A stretch of DNA of 64,000 bases from Streptomyces sp. CB02009. Lineage in GTDB: Bacteria > Actinomycetota > Actinomycetes > Streptomycetales > Streptomycetaceae. Both the position numbers and the translations under genes were made by a program. The notes beneath the pieces are model-generated. The model was not told the origin of the DNA, made no database searches, and was given only the letters and a program-made list of their open reading frames with translations. The DNA lies in contig NZ_LIVV01000005.1 in the NCBI RefSeq assembly GCF_001905825.1, positions 388,594 to 452,593 on the forward strand, written 5' to 3'. This document shows, piece after piece, positions 28,169-38,864 of the stretch; position 1 is the first letter of the stretch, and each line of letters starts with the position of its first letter.

Positions 28169-28770
28169 TACGCACCCGCCCCAGCACGTGCACGGAGCAG
28201 AGCCGCGGGAGCGACGTCCTCGAGGGGCAGACCACGGCGAGCCGCGATCTCCTCGGGGCGCTGCAGGCCCTTGAGGGCCTCCACGGTCGCGTGCACGATG
28301 TTGATCGCGTTGTCGGAGCCGAGCGACTTCGACAGGATGTCGTGAACGCCGGCGCACTCGAGCACGGCGCGCACCGGGCCACCGGCGATAACACCGGTAC
28401 CGGGGGAAGCCGGCTTGAGCAGGACGACGCCCGCGGCCTTCTCGCCCTGGATCGGGTGAGGGATGGTGCCCTGGATGCGCGGAACCTTGAAGAAGTTCTT
28501 CTTGGCTTCCTCGACACCCTTGGCGATGGCCGCGGGAACTTCCTTGGCCTTGCCGTAACCGACACCTACGGTGCCGTCACCGTCGCCCACCACGACCAGC
28601 GCGGTGAAGCTGAAGCGGCGACCACCCTTGACAACCTTGGCGACGCGGTTGATCGCGACAACGCGCTCAACGTACGCGGTCTTCTCGGCGGCAGCGCCAC
28701 CGTCGCGGCCCTTCCGGTCCCGCCGCTCGCCGCCACCGGCACCGCTTCCGCGGCGCTGGGGTCCAGCCAT
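28168..28770 (-). CDS. rpsE: 30S ribosomal protein S5
   Basis: 200 residues with a Gly/Arg-rich N-terminal extension of about 25 residues. The S5 double-stranded-RNA-binding domain begins [20 protein letters not shown]. The Ala-rich C-terminal tail is longer than in E. coli. Translationally coupled to rpmD. Confidence 0.98.
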   Translation of the reverse strand: MAGPQRRGSGAGGGERRDRKGRDGGAAAEKTAYVERVVAINRVAKVVKGGRRFSFTALVVVGDGDGTVGVGYGKAKEVPAAIAKGVEEAKKNFFKVPRIQGTIPHPIQGEKAAGVVLLKPASPGTGVIAGGPVRAVLECAGVHDILSKSLGSDNAINIVHATVEALKGLQRPEEIAARRGLPLEDVAPAALLRARAGAGA

Positions 28771-28816
28771 TGGATTTACCTCTCTCTGTTACGTCCGTTA
28801 GTCCCGGAACCGGGGC

Positions 28817-29200
28817 TTAGAACTTCAGCCCGGCTTCGCGGGCGGCGTCAGCCAGAGCGGCAATGCGCCCGGCGTACCTGTTGCCACCACGGTCGAACAC
28901 GACAGCCTCGACACCAGCGGCCTTGGCGCGCTCGGCGACGAGAGCTCCGACCTGCTTGGCCTGCGCGGACTTGTCACCCTCGCCACCGCGGATCGACGCG
29001 TCCAGGTTCGACGCGGACGCAAGGGTGTGACCCTTGAGGTCGTCGATGACCTGAGCGGTGATACCGCGGTTCGAACGCGTCACGACGAGGCGCGGACGCT
29101 CCGCCGTACCCGACACGTTCTTGCGGATGCGGATGTGGCGGCGGGCCTTGGCGGCACGCTTGTAAGCGTCGCCCTTGGCGATCTTCACACCGTATGCCAT
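28817..29200 (-). CDS. rplR: 50S ribosomal protein L18
   Basis: 127-residue 5S rRNA-binding protein. Signatures are [19 protein letters not shown] and [20 protein letters not shown]. It follows rplF by 3 bases. Confidence 0.98.
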   Translation of the reverse strand: MAYGVKIAKGDAYKRAAKARRHIRIRKNVSGTAERPRLVVTRSNRGITAQVIDDLKGHTLASASNLDASIRGGEGDKSAQAKQVGALVAERAKAAGVEAVVFDRGGNRYAGRIAALADAAREAGLKF

Positions 29201-29203
29201 GGC

Positions 29204-29743
29204 TTACTTACCAGCCTTTCCGACCTTGCGGCGGATGACCTCGCCGGCGTACTTGACGCCCTTGGCCTTGTACGGGTCGGGCTTCCGCAGCTTGCGGATG
29301 TTTGCCGCGACCTCGCCGACCTTCTGCTTGTCGATGCCCTCGACCGAGAACTTGGTCGGCGACTCGACCTTGAACGAGATGCCCTCGGGCGCCTCGACCA
29401 GGATCGGGTGGCTGTAGCCGAGCTGGAACTCCAGGTTGGAGCCCTTCGCGGCGACGCGGTAACCGACACCGCTGATCTCGAGCGCCTTCACGTAACCCTG
29501 GGTCACACCGGTGATCATGTTGGCCACCAGCGTGCGGGACAGGCCGTGAAGGGCCTTGTTCTGACGCTCGTCGTTCGGACGGTTGACGTTGAGCACGCCA
29601 TCCTCGCCCTTAACGATCTCGATCGGCGCGGCGACGGTGTGGCTCAGGGTGCCCTTGGAACCCTTGACCGTGACCGTGCGGCCATCGATGGTGACGTCCA
29701 CGCCGGCGGGAACCTGGATAGGCAGCTTGCCAATACGCGACAT
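29204..29743 (-). CDS. rplF: 50S ribosomal protein L6
   Basis: 179 residues, two L6 domains near the factor-binding site. Starts [20 protein letters not shown] and carries the C-terminal signature [19 protein letters not shown]. Confidence 0.98.
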   Translation of the reverse strand: MSRIGKLPIQVPAGVDVTIDGRTVTVKGSKGTLSHTVAAPIEIVKGEDGVLNVNRPNDERQNKALHGLSRTLVANMITGVTQGYVKALEISGVGYRVAAKGSNLEFQLGYSHPILVEAPEGISFKVESPTKFSVEGIDKQKVGEVAANIRKLRKPDPYKAKGVKYAGEVIRRKVGKAGK

Positions 29744-29764
29744 TAGCTATTCCTCCGTTCCCGA

Positions 29765-30163
29765 CTACCAGACGTAGGCGAGGACTTCCCCACCTACGCC
29801 CTTCTTGCCTGCCTGCTGGCCGGTCAGGAGACCGTGGGACGTGGAGATGATCGCCACGCCCAGGCCGCCGAGAACCTTCGGCAGGTTGGTGGACTTCGCG
29901 TAAACCCGGAGACCGGGCTTCGAGATCCGCTTGATGCCCGCGATGGAGCGCTCACGGTTCGGACCGAACTTGAGCTCGAGGACGAGGTTCTTGCCGACCT
30001 CGGCGTCCTCGACCTTCCAGCCCGTGATGAAGCCCTCCTGCTGGAGGATTTCCGCGATGTGAGACTTGATCTTGCTGTGCGGCATCGTCACGGAGTCGTG
30101 GTATGCCGAGTTCGCGTTACGCAGACGAGTCAGCATGTCCGCGATCGGATCAGTCATGGTCAT
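29765..30163 (-). CDS. rpsH: 30S ribosomal protein S8
   Basis: 132 residues, central-domain assembly protein. Starts [20 protein letters not shown] and ends with GGEVLAYVW. In E. coli S8 represses the spc operon by binding its mRNA. The 206-base gap before it is unusually long for this operon. Confidence 0.98.
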   Translation of the reverse strand: MTMTDPIADMLTRLRNANSAYHDSVTMPHSKIKSHIAEILQQEGFITGWKVEDAEVGKNLVLELKFGPNRERSIAGIKRISKPGLRVYAKSTNLPKVLGGLGVAIISTSHGLLTGQQAGKKGVGGEVLAYVW

Positions 30164-30274
30164 GAATTGGCCTTCGGCCTCTCTCGCCGGGGTTTCCAGT
30201 GCGCCATCCCTCTCCCCACACAGGGGCGGGACGGGTGCGGCGCGGGGACCTACGGCGTAGTAAGTCGTACGGGC

Positions 30275-30325
30275 GGCGGACGCCCAACCCTCCTAGCCTA
30301 AGCCATGGAGGGGTGGGCATCCGCC
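30275..30325 (-). promoter_or_regulatory. Long imperfect hairpin between rpsN and rpsH
   Basis: The segments 30275-30293 and 30307-30325 pair over 19 positions with two mismatches (GGCGGA/TCCGCC, GCCCA/TGGGC, CCCTCC/GGAGGG). It lies in the 206-bp rpsN-rpsH spacer. A terminator, processing site or ribosomal-protein binding site are all possible. Confidence 0.5.
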
Positions 30326-30369
30326 AACCCAGTGCTTACCGAGAGACTCCGGTCATCCCAACTAAGGGA

Positions 30370-30555
30370 TTACCAGGAGCTCTTGGTCACGCCCGGCAGC
30401 TCGCCACGGTGAGCCATCTCACGAAGGCACACGCGGCACAGGCCGAACTTGCGGTACACGGAGTGGGGACGACCACAGCGCTGGCAGCGCGTGTAGCCAC
30501 GCACGCCGAACTTGGGCTTGCGGGCAGCCTTCGCGATGAGAGCCTTCTTCGCCAT
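30370..30555 (-). CDS. rpsN: 30S ribosomal protein S14, zinc type (rpsN/rpsZ)
   Basis: 61 residues, the short zinc-binding form. It has CQRC and CRVC pairs, followed by [18 protein letters not shown]. The ATG at 30555 follows the rplE stop by 5 bases. Many Streptomyces carry a second, zinc-free rpsN elsewhere. Confidence 0.98.
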   Translation of the reverse strand: MAKKALIAKAARKPKFGVRGYTRCQRCGRPHSVYRKFGLCRVCLREMAHRGELPGVTKSSW

Positions 30556-30560
30556 CTCGC

Positions 30561-31115
30561 TTACGCCTCCTTGAAGGGGAAGCCGAGGTGACGCAGAAGG
30601 GCACGGCCCTCGTCGTCGTTGGTCGCCGTGGTCACCACGGTGATGTCCATACCCCGGACACGGTCGATCTTGTCCTGGTCGATCTCGTGGAACATGACCT
30701 GCTCCGTGAGACCGAAGGTGTAGTTGCCACGCCCGTCGAACTGCTTGGGGGACAGACCACGGAAGTCGCGGATGCGCGGAAGCGCGAGCGACAGGGTGCG
30801 GTCCAGGAACTCCCACATGCGGTCGCCACGGAGGGTGACGTGCGCACCGATCGGCTGACCCTCACGCAGCTTGAACTGCGCGATGGACTTGCGGGCCTTG
30901 GTGACGGCCGGCTTCTGACCGGTGATCGTGGTGAGGTCGCGGACGGCACCGTCCATGAGCTTCGAGTCACGGGCGGCGTCGCCGACACCCATGTTGACCA
31001 CGATCTTCACGAGGCCGGGAACCTGCATGACGTTCTCGTACGAGAACTCCTCACGCAGCTTGCCCGCGATCTCCTCGCGGTACTTCGTCTTGAGACGCGG
31101 AGTGGTGGTAGCCAT
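30561..31115 (-). CDS. rplE: 50S ribosomal protein L5
   Basis: 184 residues; binds 5S rRNA and contacts S13 and the P-site tRNA. Signatures are [16 protein letters not shown] and [17 protein letters not shown]. Its start overlaps the end of rplX. Confidence 0.98.
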   Translation of the reverse strand: MATTTPRLKTKYREEIAGKLREEFSYENVMQVPGLVKIVVNMGVGDAARDSKLMDGAVRDLTTITGQKPAVTKARKSIAQFKLREGQPIGAHVTLRGDRMWEFLDRTLSLALPRIRDFRGLSPKQFDGRGNYTFGLTEQVMFHEIDQDKIDRVRGMDITVVTTATNDDEGRALLRHLGFPFKEA

Positions 31116-31426
31116 CAGATGTCCTCACCCGTCCGCTTGGCAACGCGGATCTTGTTGCCCTCGTCGTCGAAGCGGTATCCGACACGCGTGACGACCTTCT
31201 TGCCGTCCTTCTCCACGACCAGCTGGACGTTGGAGACGTGGACCGGAGCCTCGGTCGTGACGATGCCACCGGCCTGCGACGGGCCGGCCTTGGTGTGCTT
31301 CTTGACCCGGTTGACACCCTCGACGAGGACGCGGTTCTCGCGGGGGAAGGCCGTGATGACCTTGCCCTGCTTGCCCTTGTCCTTACCGGTGATGACCTGG
31401 ACCAGGTCGCCCTTCTTGATCTTCAT
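31115..31426 (-). CDS. rplX: 50S ribosomal protein L24
   Basis: 103-residue assembly initiator with a KOW motif in [20 protein letters not shown]. Starts 2 bases past the rplN stop; overlaps the rplE start. Confidence 0.98.
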   Translation of the reverse strand: MKIKKGDLVQVITGKDKGKQGKVITAFPRENRVLVEGVNRVKKHTKAGPSQAGGIVTTEAPVHVSNVQLVVEKDGKKVVTRVGYRFDDEGNKIRVAKRTGEDI

Positions 31427-31428
31427 GC

Positions 31429-31797
31429 TTACAGCACCTCCGGCGCGAGCGAGATGATCTTCATGAACTTCTTCTCGCGCAGCTCACGGCCCACCGGGCC
31501 GAAGATACGGGTGCCACGAGGGTCGCCGTCGTTCTTGAGAATGACAGCGGCGTTCTCGTCGAAGCGGATGTACGAGCCGTCCTGGCGGCGGCGCTCCTTG
31601 ACGGTGCGAACGATGACCGCCTTGACGACGTCACCCTTCTTCACGTTGCCACCGGGGATCGCGTCCTTGACGGTGGCGACGATGACGTCACCGATGCCCG
31701 CGTAGCGGCGACCGGAGCCACCGAGAACACGGATGCAAAGGATCTCCTTGGCACCAGTGTTGTCGGCGACACGCAGTCGCGACTCCTGCTGGATCAC
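31429..31797 (-). CDS. rplN: 50S ribosomal protein L14
   Basis: 122 residues. Starts [20 protein letters not shown], the conserved L14 N-terminus, and includes [18 protein letters not shown]. First gene of the spc part, 94 bases after rpsQ with a hairpin between them. Confidence 0.99.
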   Translation of the reverse strand: MIQQESRLRVADNTGAKEILCIRVLGGSGRRYAGIGDVIVATVKDAIPGGNVKKGDVVKAVIVRTVKERRRQDGSYIRFDENAAVILKNDGDPRGTRIFGPVGRELREKKFMKIISLAPEVL

Positions 31798-31826
31798 GTC
31801 TATCTCCTGATTGTCTGCCGGTTCCC

Positions 31827-31855
31827 GGCCGGGGCTTCACGAGGAAGCCCCGGCC
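31827..31855 (-). terminator. Hairpin at the S10-spc junction
   Basis: GGCCGGGGCTTC (31827-31838) pairs perfectly with GAAGCCCCGGCC (31844-31855) around ACGAG, between rpsQ and rplN. It may partly separate the two operons. Confidence 0.7.
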
Positions 31856-31891
31856 GAGCCTGGCGGAACGAATTTCGCTTGCGCGAAATAC

Positions 31892-32173
31892 TTACTTGGC
31901 CTTCTCGAGGATCTCGATGACGCGCCAGTGCTTCGTGGCGGACAGCTTCCGGGTCTCCATCAGGAGGACGCGGTCGCCGATGCCGGCAGCGTTCTGCTCG
32001 TCATGAGCCTTGAGCTTGTTCGTACGGCGGATGACCTTGCCGTACAGCGCGTGCTTGACGCGGTCCTCGACAGCGACGACGACGGTCTTGTCCATCTTGT
32101 CGCTGACGACCAGGCCCTCGCGGACCTTGCGAGCGTTGCGCTCGGTCTTCTCAGTCACGTTGCTCTCGCTCAT
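31892..32173 (-). CDS. rpsQ: 30S ribosomal protein S17
   Basis: 93 residues; OB-fold protein with [19 protein letters not shown] and [20 protein letters not shown]. Its start overlaps the rpmC stop. Last gene of the S10 part. Confidence 0.98.
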   Translation of the reverse strand: MSESNVTEKTERNARKVREGLVVSDKMDKTVVVAVEDRVKHALYGKVIRRTNKLKAHDEQNAAGIGDRVLLMETRKLSATKHWRVIEILEKAK

Positions 32174-32397
32174 CAGGCGTTCTCCACCGTCTCGATGCCC
32201 AGCTCGCGCTCACGCATCAGGGTGTAGATCCGGGCGATGTCCTTACGGACGGACTTGAGCCGACCGTGGTTCTCGAGCTGACCCGTCGCCGCCTGGAAGC
32301 GGAGGTTGAACAGCTCTTCCTTGGCCTCGCGGAGCTTGTTGAGAAGCTCCTCGTTGCCCAGCTCGCGCAGCTCGGACGCCTTGGTACCGGCCGACAT
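32173..32397 (-). CDS. rpmC: 50S ribosomal protein L29
   Basis: 74 residues, two helices at the tunnel exit where trigger factor and SRP dock. [20 protein letters not shown] is typical. ATG at 32397 in a TGATG overlap with the rplP stop, with AGGTGAG upstream. Confidence 0.98.
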   Translation of the reverse strand: MSAGTKASELRELGNEELLNKLREAKEELFNLRFQAATGQLENHGRLKSVRKDIARIYTLMRERELGIETVENA

Positions 32398-32816
32398 CAC
32401 AGCTCACCTGCTTCGCGCTTAACGATCTTGCACTTCATCGGCAGCTTGTGGGCCGCACGGGTGAGGGCCTCGCGCGCGATCTTCTCGTTCGGGTAGGACA
32501 GTTCGAACATCACCCGACCCGGCTTGACGTTCGCGATCCACCACTCCGGAGAACCCTTACCGGAACCCATGCGGGTCTCGGCGGGCTTCTTCGTCAGCGG
32601 GCGGTCCGGGTAGATGTTGATCCAGACCTTGCCGCCACGCTTGATGTGGCGGGTCATCGCGATACGAGCCGCCTCGATCTGGCGGTTGGTCACGTACGCC
32701 GGCGTGAGGGCCTGAATGCCGTACTCGCCGAACGCAACCTGCGTACCACCCTTGCTCATACCCGAGCGCTTGGGGTGGTGCTGCTTGCGGTGCTTGACCC
32801 TACGGGGGATCAGCAT
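32397..32816 (-). CDS. rplP: 50S ribosomal protein L16
   Basis: 139 residues, near the peptidyl-transferase centre and A-site t[22 protein letters not shown] and [19 protein letters not shown] are characteristic. Coupled to rpmC. Confidence 0.99.
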   Translation of the reverse strand: MLIPRRVKHRKQHHPKRSGMSKGGTQVAFGEYGIQALTPAYVTNRQIEAARIAMTRHIKRGGKVWINIYPDRPLTKKPAETRMGSGKGSPEWWIANVKPGRVMFELSYPNEKIAREALTRAAHKLPMKCKIVKREAGEL

Positions 32817-32821
32817 TTCGG

Positions 32822-33670
32822 TCAGGCCTCCGTTCCGGTGCTCTCAGCCGGAGCGGCAGCGGCGGCGGGAGCGTCGGCCTTGGGGGCCTCGGCAGCCGGC
32901 GCGGACTGCTGCTGCGGCTTGCGGCCGCGGCCGCCACGCTCGCCACCGCGGCCACCACGGCCGGCCGGGCGGTCGCCAGCGCCGGCGCCACGGGCCGGGC
33001 GGTTACCCGCACGGGCCGCAGCGTTCTCGGCGCGGACCTCGGCGATGTTCTTGACGTCGCCCTTGTAGATCCAGACCTTCACGCCGATGCGGCCGAAGGT
33101 CGTCTTGGCCTCGAAGAAGCCGTAGTCGACGTTCGCGCGGAGCGTGTGCAGGGGCACGCGGCCCTCGCGGTAGAACTCCGAGCGGGACATCTCGGCGCCG
33201 CCGAGACGACCGCCACACTGGATCTTGATGCCCTTGGCGCCGGCCTTCATCGTGCCCTGCATGCTCTTACGCATGGCGCGACGGAAGGAGACGCGGGAGG
33301 AGAGCTGCTCGGCAACGGCCTGAGCAACCAGCTGAGCGTCCATCTCGGGGTTCTTGACCTCGAGGATGTTCAGCTGGACCTGCTTGCCCGTGAGCTTCTC
33401 GAGGTCGCCGCGGATGCGGTCGGCCTCGGCGCCACGGCGGCCGATGACGATGCCGGGACGCGCGGTGTGGATGTCCACCCGCACGCGGTCACGGGTGCGC
33501 TCGATCTCAACCTTCGAGATGCCGGCGCGCTCCATGCCGGACGTCATCATCCGACGGATGGCGACGTCTTCCTTGACGTAGTCCTTGTACAGCTTGTCGG
33601 CGTACCAGCGGGACTTGAAGTCCGTGGTGATGCCGAGCCGGAACCCATGCGGGTTAACCTTCTGGCCCAT
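32822..33670 (-). CDS. rpsC: 30S ribosomal protein S3
   Basis: 282 residues: KH domain (about 40-110) and S3 C-terminal domain, part of the mRNA entry helicase. The segment after residue 215 is an Arg/Gly- then Ala-rich low-complexity tail absent from E. coli S3 (233 residues) but usual in actinobacteria. Start is [20 protein letters not shown]. Confidence 0.98.
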   Translation of the reverse strand: MGQKVNPHGFRLGITTDFKSRWYADKLYKDYVKEDVAIRRMMTSGMERAGISKVEIERTRDRVRVDIHTARPGIVIGRRGAEADRIRGDLEKLTGKQVQLNILEVKNPEMDAQLVAQAVAEQLSSRVSFRRAMRKSMQGTMKAGAKGIKIQCGGRLGGAEMSRSEFYREGRVPLHTLRANVDYGFFEAKTTFGRIGVKVWIYKGDVKNIAEVRAENAAARAGNRPARGAGAGDRPAGRGGRGGERGGRGRKPQQQSAPAAEAPKADAPAAAAAPAESTGTEA

Positions 33671-34017
33671 TACCGGGTTCCTTCCTTGCTGCTGACGACC
33701 ACGGTGATGTGGCTGGTCCGCTTACGGATCCGGTAGGCACGGCCCTGGGCACGCGGACGGAACCGCTTCAGGGTCGGGCCCTCATCCACGAACGCCTCGC
33801 TGATGACCAGCGAAGAGGCGTCGGTGTGGTCGTAGTTGTGTGCAGCGTTGGCGATGGCGCTGTCCAGCACCTTGCCAACCGGCACGCTCGCGGCCTGCGG
33901 GGCGAAACGCAGGACCGCCTGAGCCTCCGTGGCATCCATGCCACGGATAAGGTCCACCACGCGGCGGGCCTTCATGGGCGTGACGCGGATGTACCGCGCC
34001 TGGGCCCTGGCTTCCAT
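33670..34017 (-). CDS. rplV: 50S ribosomal protein L22
   Basis: 115 residues from the ATG at 34017, which has GGAAGGA upstream; upstream in-frame ATGs would add residues outside the family pattern. Its loop ([20 protein letters not shown]) lines the peptide tunnel. One-base overlap with rpsC. Confidence 0.97.
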   Translation of the reverse strand: MEARAQARYIRVTPMKARRVVDLIRGMDATEAQAVLRFAPQAASVPVGKVLDSAIANAAHNYDHTDASSLVISEAFVDEGPTLKRFRPRAQGRAYRIRKRTSHITVVVSSKEGTR

Positions 34018-34059
34018 GGTTGTCCTTCCAGTGTCTGTCATGGTCATTCCACCCCGCTA

Positions 34060-34341
34060 CTAGCGGCGCTTCGACTTCCGGTCGTCCTTCACGTGACCCC
34101 GGAAGGTGCGCGTCGGCGAGAACTCGCCGAGCTTGTGGCCGACCATCGACTCGGTGACAAACACCGGAATGTGGGTCTTGCCGTTGTGCACCGCGATCGT
34201 GTGGCCGAGCATGGCCGGGATGATCATCGAGCGACGGGACCAGGTCTTGATGACGTTCTTGGTACCGGCTTCGTTCTGAGCGTCCACCTTCTTTACGAGG
34301 TGGCCGTCAACGAAGGGTCCCTTCTTGAGACTGCGCGGCAT
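34060..34341 (-). CDS. rpsS: 30S ribosomal protein S19
   Basis: 93 residues. [19 protein letters not shown] and [20 protein letters not shown] identify it. Lies between rplB (12 bases) and rplV (42 bases). Confidence 0.99.
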   Translation of the reverse strand: MPRSLKKGPFVDGHLVKKVDAQNEAGTKNVIKTWSRRSMIIPAMLGHTIAVHNGKTHIPVFVTESMVGHKLGEFSPTRTFRGHVKDDRKSKRR

Positions 34342-34353
34342 CTAAACCCGCTC

Positions 34354-35190
34354 CTAGCGCTTCTTGTTCGTCTTGCGGCGGCGGACGATGTACTTGCTCG
34401 AAGCCTTCTTCGGCGAGCGAGTACGACCCTCCTTCTGACCCCACGGGGAGACCGGGTGGCGACCACCGGAGGTCTTGCCCTCACCACCACCGTGCGGGTG
34501 GTCAACCGGGTTCATCGCCACACCGCGGACGGTCGGGCGGACGCCAAGCCAGCGCTTACGGCCGGCCTTGCCCCAGTTGATGTTCGACTGCTCGGCGTTG
34601 CCGACCTCGCCGATCGTGGCGCGGCAGCGGGCGTCGACGAGACGGATCTCGCCCGACGGCATACGAAGGTGGGCCATCGTGCCCTCCTTCGCCAGCAGCT
34701 GCACGGAGGCACCAGCGGAGCGCGCGAACTTGGCGCCGCCACCGGGACGGAGCTCGATCGCGTGGATCGTGGTACCGACCGGGATGTTGCGGAGCGCCAG
34801 GTTGTTGCCGGGCTTGATGTCAGCGCCGGGGCCGTTCTCGACGCGGTCACCCTGCGTCAGACCCTTGGGGGCGATGATGTAGCGCTTCTCGCCGTCCACG
34901 TAGTGGAGCAGCGCGATGCGCGCGGTGCGGTTGGGGTCGTACTCGATGTGCGCGACCTTGGCCGGCACGCCGTCCTTGTCGTGACGACGGAAGTCGATCA
35001 CGCGGTAGGCGCGCTTGTGGCCACCACCCTGGTGACGGACGGTCACACGACCGGTGTTGTTACGGCCGCCCTTGCTGTGCAGGGGGCGGACCAGCGACTT
35101 CTCCGGCGTGGACCGCGTGATCTCGACGAAGTCGGCTACGGAGGAGCCACGACGGCCCGGCGTAGTCGGCTTGTACTTGCGGATTCCCAT
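34354..35190 (-). CDS. rplB: 50S ribosomal protein L2
   Basis: 278 residues, needed for subunit association and peptidyl transfer. The conserved [18 protein letters not shown] contains the essential His. [18 protein letters not shown] is the usual N-terminus. Confidence 0.99.
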   Translation of the reverse strand: MGIRKYKPTTPGRRGSSVADFVEITRSTPEKSLVRPLHSKGGRNNTGRVTVRHQGGGHKRAYRVIDFRRHDKDGVPAKVAHIEYDPNRTARIALLHYVDGEKRYIIAPKGLTQGDRVENGPGADIKPGNNLALRNIPVGTTIHAIELRPGGGAKFARSAGASVQLLAKEGTMAHLRMPSGEIRLVDARCRATIGEVGNAEQSNINWGKAGRKRWLGVRPTVRGVAMNPVDHPHGGGEGKTSGGRHPVSPWGQKEGRTRSPKKASSKYIVRRRKTNKKR

Positions 35191-35230
35191 TTCTCAGTCC
35201 TCGTCCGATTCCGGACGATCCAGACCGCCC

Positions 35231-35554
35231 TTAGGCGGTCGGACCGCCGAAGATGTCGATACGGTTGCCCTCGGCAAGGGTCACGATGGCGCGCTTGGTG
35301 TCCTTGCGCTTGCCGAAACCGGCCTTGGTGCGCTTGCGCTTGCCCTGGCGGTTGATCGTGTTGACCCCGGTGACCTTGACCGAGAAGACCGCCTCGACGG
35401 CCTGCTTGATCTGGGTCTTGTTGGAGCCAGGCGCGACGATGAACGTGTACTTGTTCTCGTCCAGCAGTGCGTAGCTCTTCTCCGAGACAACCGGCTTGAC
35501 GAGAATGTCGCGCGGGTCCGAGAAGGTCTTGCTGGTGACGACGGCCTCAGTCAT
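35231..35554 (-). CDS. rplW: 50S ribosomal protein L23
   Basis: 107 residues at the tunnel exit. [20 protein letters not shown] is the signature. Its start overlaps the rplD stop by one base. Confidence 0.98.
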   Translation of the reverse strand: MTEAVVTSKTFSDPRDILVKPVVSEKSYALLDENKYTFIVAPGSNKTQIKQAVEAVFSVKVTGVNTINRQGKRKRTKAGFGKRKDTKRAIVTLAEGNRIDIFGGPTA

Positions 35555-36204
35555 CAGGCGTCGCTCCCTTCGGTCTCAGCGGTCTGGGGGCCAGACACGA
35601 AGGACTCGAGGGCGGCCTGAGTGAAGACCACGTCGTCGGAGACGATCACGTCGTACGTGTTGAGCTGGCCCGGCTCCAGGATGTGCACCTGGGGCAGGTT
35701 ACGAGCGGACAGCCACGCGGCCTCGTCGGAGCGCTCGACGACCAGGAGCAGGTTCTTGCGCTCCGAGATCTTGCCGAACAGCGTCTTCGCGGCCTTGGTG
35801 GAGATCGCACCCTCGACCACGCCGGAGACGACGTGGATGCGGGAGTGGGTGGCCCGGTCCGAGAGGGCACCGCGGAGAGCGGCGACCTTCATCTTCTTCG
35901 GGGTCCGCTGCGAGTAGTCACGCGGCTGGGGGCCGTGAACGACGCCACCACCGGCGAACTGCGGGGCGCGGGTCGAACCCTGACGGGCGCGGCCGGTGCC
36001 CTTCTGGCGGTAAGGCTTCTTGCCACCACCGCGGACTTCGCCACGGCGCTTGGTCTTGTGCGTGCCCTGACGGGCCGCGGCCAGCTGCGCGACGACGACC
36101 TGGTGGATCAGCGGAATGCTGACCTTGGCGCCGAAGATCTCCTCGGGGAGCTCGACGGTCCCGGTCTTGTCGCCTGCCGGCGAAAGGATGTCAATGGTGC
36201 TCAT
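35554..36204 (-). CDS. rplD: 50S ribosomal protein L4
   Basis: 216 residues from the ATG at 36204 ([15 protein letters not shown]). [19 protein letters not shown] belongs to the tunnel loop. In E. coli L4 autoregulates the S10 operon; whether it does here is unknown. Confidence 0.98.
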   Translation of the reverse strand: MSTIDILSPAGDKTGTVELPEEIFGAKVSIPLIHQVVVAQLAAARQGTHKTKRRGEVRGGGKKPYRQKGTGRARQGSTRAPQFAGGGVVHGPQPRDYSQRTPKKMKVAALRGALSDRATHSRIHVVSGVVEGAISTKAAKTLFGKISERKNLLLVVERSDEAAWLSARNLPQVHILEPGQLNTYDVIVSDDVVFTQAALESFVSGPQTAETEGSDA

Positions 36205-36211
36205 CGGTTCC

Positions 36212-36856
36212 TCAAACCCCCTTGGCCGCGGTGCGGACCAGGACGAGGCCACCGTTGGGGCCGGGGACGGCGCCCTTGATGAGCAGCAGACCCTTCTCGG
36301 CGTCAACGGCGTGGACGGTCAGGTTCTGGGTGGTCACGCGCTCGTTGCCCATGCGACCAGCCATCTTCATACCCTTGAAGACACGGCCCGGGGTGGCGCA
36401 GCCACCGATGGAACCGGGCTTGCGGTGCACGCGGTGGGCACCGTGCGACGCCTTGCCACCACGGAAGTTGTGGCGCTTCATGACACCGGCGAAGCCCTTG
36501 CCCTTGCTCTTACCGGTGACGTCGACCTTCACGCCGGCCTCGAAGACCTCGGCGGTGATCTCCTGGCCGAGCGTGTACTCGGAGGCGTCAGCGGTGCGGA
36601 GCTCCACCAGGTGGCGGCGCGGGGTGACGTCGGCCTTGGCGAAGTGACCCTTGAGGGGCTTGTTCACCTTGCGAGGGTCGATCTCGCCGAAGGCGATCTG
36701 GACCGACTCGTAGCCGTCGACGTCGTTCGTACGCACCTGGGTCACGACATTGGGGCCGGCCTTGACGACGGTCACCGGAACGATCCGGTTGTTCTCGTCC
36801 CAGACCTGCGTCATGCCGAGCTTCTCGCCCAGGATGCCCTTGATGTTCTTAGCCAT
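36212..36856 (-). CDS. rplC: 50S ribosomal protein L3
   Basis: 214 residues. [20 protein letters not shown] and [20 protein letters not shown] are typical. Lies 7 bases before rplD and 11 bases after rpsJ. Confidence 0.99.
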   Translation of the reverse strand: MAKNIKGILGEKLGMTQVWDENNRIVPVTVVKAGPNVVTQVRTNDVDGYESVQIAFGEIDPRKVNKPLKGHFAKADVTPRRHLVELRTADASEYTLGQEITAEVFEAGVKVDVTGKSKGKGFAGVMKRHNFRGGKASHGAHRVHRKPGSIGGCATPGRVFKGMKMAGRMGNERVTTQNLTVHAVDAEKGLLLIKGAVPGPNGGLVLVRTAAKGV

Positions 36857-36867
36857 CTCGCGCGCCC

Positions 36868-37176
36868 TCAGAGCTTGATCTCGATGTCGACGCCCGCCGG
36901 GAGGTCGAGACGCATGAGCGAGTCAACCGTCTTCGGCGTGGGGTCGAGGATGTCGATGAGGCGCTTGTGCGTGCGCATCTCGAAGTGCTCGCGCGAGTCC
37001 TTGTACTTGTGCGGCGACTTGATGACGCAGTACACGTTCTTCTCAGTGGGCAGCGGCACCGGGCCCGCGACCGACGCACCAGTGCGGGTCACCGTCTCGA
37101 CGATCTTCTTCGCCGAGGAATCGATGACCTCGTGGTCGTAGGCCTTGAGCCGGATGCGGATCTTCTGTCCCGCCAT
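36868..37176 (-). CDS. rpsJ: 30S ribosomal protein S10
   Basis: 102 residues, also the NusE antitermination factor. [20 protein letters not shown] and the loop with [14 protein letters not shown] are diagnostic. First gene of the S10 operon, behind a 446-base non-coding leader and promoter region. Confidence 0.99.
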   Translation of the reverse strand: MAGQKIRIRLKAYDHEVIDSSAKKIVETVTRTGASVAGPVPLPTEKNVYCVIKSPHKYKDSREHFEMRTHKRLIDILDPTPKTVDSLMRLDLPAGVDIEIKL

Positions 37177-37622
37177 GGCTACTAGTAGTCCTTTGTCTCG
37201 TAACGCTCTGGAACCCGATCGGCTTCGCTTACGGAGAAGCGTTGCCGTGTCTCCGACCCACGCGGTCGGGCGTGTCGCACTCCCTCTACGCAGAAATCCC
37301 TAGGGATTTCCCAACCAAGGGGGCACGGTCGCCATGACCGCAGGCCGGGGGCACAACACCCACCGGGCGCCTGGTCGGCACCCCGCTGACGCTTCCCAGA
37401 AGATTCCCGTACGTCCGCTCCTGAGAAGGAGCGACGAGTACTGTGGGACTCGCTTCCGGTCCTCCCGACGGGAGGCGCGCAGCATCGGCACTCAACCGAG
37501 CAACCCCGACAGTCTGCCATACGGGGCCATCCGGCCGCCAATCGGGAGCGAAGACTGTACCCCACGTCACGTACGGCCATGCGCCGGGGCGCACGCGCCC
37601 TCCTCGGACGCCCCCCGCCGCC
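37177..37622 (-). promoter_or_regulatory. S10 operon leader and promoter region
   Basis: No gene is supported. On the minus strand it carries a perfect 18-bp palindrome GAAATCCCTAGGGATTTC (37293-37310), a TAGAGG that could be a -10 element just upstream of the shared leader hairpin (37253-37277), and a small GCTCCT/AGGAGC hairpin (37417-37432). Confidence 0.5.
37253..37277 (-). promoter_or_regulatory. Leader element shared by S10 and str operons (copy 1)
   Basis: 25 bases identical except at one position to 45948-45972 upstream of rpsL. The core CCGACCCACGCGGTCGG folds as a 6-bp stem with a 5-base loop, 76 bases before rpsJ. Confidence 0.7.
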
Positions 37623-38864
37623 TCACCCCAAGCGCCGCGCCCGCCCGGTGAGATGACGGCGCTCCGGAGCGCTGGTCGTACGGCGTGCCGCCTCCCGGTA
37701 GGCCGCCGCCGCGGCCTCCTTCTCGCCGAGCAGTTCGAGGAGATGGGCCCGGGTGGCGAGCAGCCGGTGGTGCCGGGCCAGCCGCTTGTCCCGCGCGAGC
37801 TCGTCCAGGAGCGCGAGCCCCGCCGCGGGCCCCTCGACCATCGCGAGGGCCACCGCGCGGTTGAGGGTGACCATCGGATTCGGCCCGGTCCGCTCCAGGA
37901 GTTCGTAGAGCGCGAGGATCTGCGGCCAGTCGGTGGCCCCGGCGGTCTCCGCCTCGTCGTGCACCGCCGCGATCGCCGCCTGCAGCTGGTACGGGCCGAC
38001 CTGCCCCCGGGGCAGGGTGCGGCTGATCAGCTCGACGCCCTCCGCGACGAGCCGGCCGTCCCACCTCCCCCGGTCCTGCTCCGCCAGCGGTACGAGTGCG
38101 CCGTGCGGGCCCGTACGGGCCGGCCTGCGGGCGTCCGTGAGCAGCATCAGGGCGAGCAGCCCCGCCGTCTCGGTGTCCTCGGGCAGCAGCCGGTGCAGCA
38201 GGCGCGCGAGCCGGATCGCCTCGGTGGACAGCTCGGGCGCGGTCAGCTCCTCGCCGGCGCTCGCCGTGTAGCCCTCGTTGAAGACCAGGTAGAGCACGTG
38301 CCGGACCTCGGCGAGCCGGGCCGTGCGGTCCTCCCCCGGCGGCAGCGCGAGCGAGCCGCCCGCCTCCCGGATCGTCTGCTTGGCCCGGCTGATCCGCTGC
38401 GCCATCGTCGACTCCGGCACCAGGAAGGCGGCCGCGATCTGCCCGGTGGTGAGACCGCCGACGGCGCGCAGGGTGAGGGCGACCCGGCTGGACGGGGAGA
38501 GCTCGGGGTGACAGCAGAGGAACAGCAGGGACAGCGAGTCGTCCCGGTCCGTGCCGGGCTCCTCGTCGGCGGCGTGCGCGAGGAGTTCCGAGGCCGGCGT
38601 GGCCAGGGCCAGGGAGTCCTCGCGGCGGCGGCGCGCGGCCTCGCTGCGCACCTGGTCGACGAGCCGGCGGGCGGCGACGGTGACCAGCCAGCCCCGCGGG
38701 TTGTCGGGGACGCCCTCCTCGGGCCACTGGCGGGCCGCCGCGATCAGGGCCTCCTGGACGGCGTCCTCGCAGGTGTCGAAGGTCCCGTACCGCCGCACGA
38801 GGACGCCGAGGACCTGCGGCGCGTACGTGCGCAGCAGGTCCTCGATCCCGTCGGTGCCGGTCAC
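37623..38864 (-). CDS. ECF42-like RNA polymerase sigma factor with C-terminal TPR-type extension
   Basis: 413 residues. Sigma region 2 lies near residues 10-75 (VLVRRYGTFDTCEDAVQEAL, NPRGWLVTVAARRLVD) and region 4 near 110-170 (LTTGQIAAAFLVPESTMAQR). A ~230-residue helical C-terminal domain follows, which is diagnostic of the ECF42 group. The GTG at 38864 overlaps the stop of the DGPF-protein gene (GTGA), the usual partner of ECF42 factors. No anti-sigma gene is visible, so the extension probably controls activity. Confidence 0.92.
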   Translation of the reverse strand: MTGTDGIEDLLRTYAPQVLGVLVRRYGTFDTCEDAVQEALIAAARQWPEEGVPDNPRGWLVTVAARRLVDQVRSEAARRRREDSLALATPASELLAHAADEEPGTDRDDSLSLLFLCCHPELSPSSRVALTLRAVGGLTTGQIAAAFLVPESTMAQRISRAKQTIREAGGSLALPPGEDRTARLAEVRHVLYLVFNEGYTASAGEELTAPELSTEAIRLARLLHRLLPEDTETAGLLALMLLTDARRPARTGPHGALVPLAEQDRGRWDGRLVAEGVELISRTLPRGQVGPYQLQAAIAAVHDEAETAGATDWPQILALYELLERTGPNPMVTLNRAVALAMVEGPAAGLALLDELARDKRLARHHRLLATRAHLLELLGEKEAAAAAYREAARRTTSAPERRHLTGRARRLG

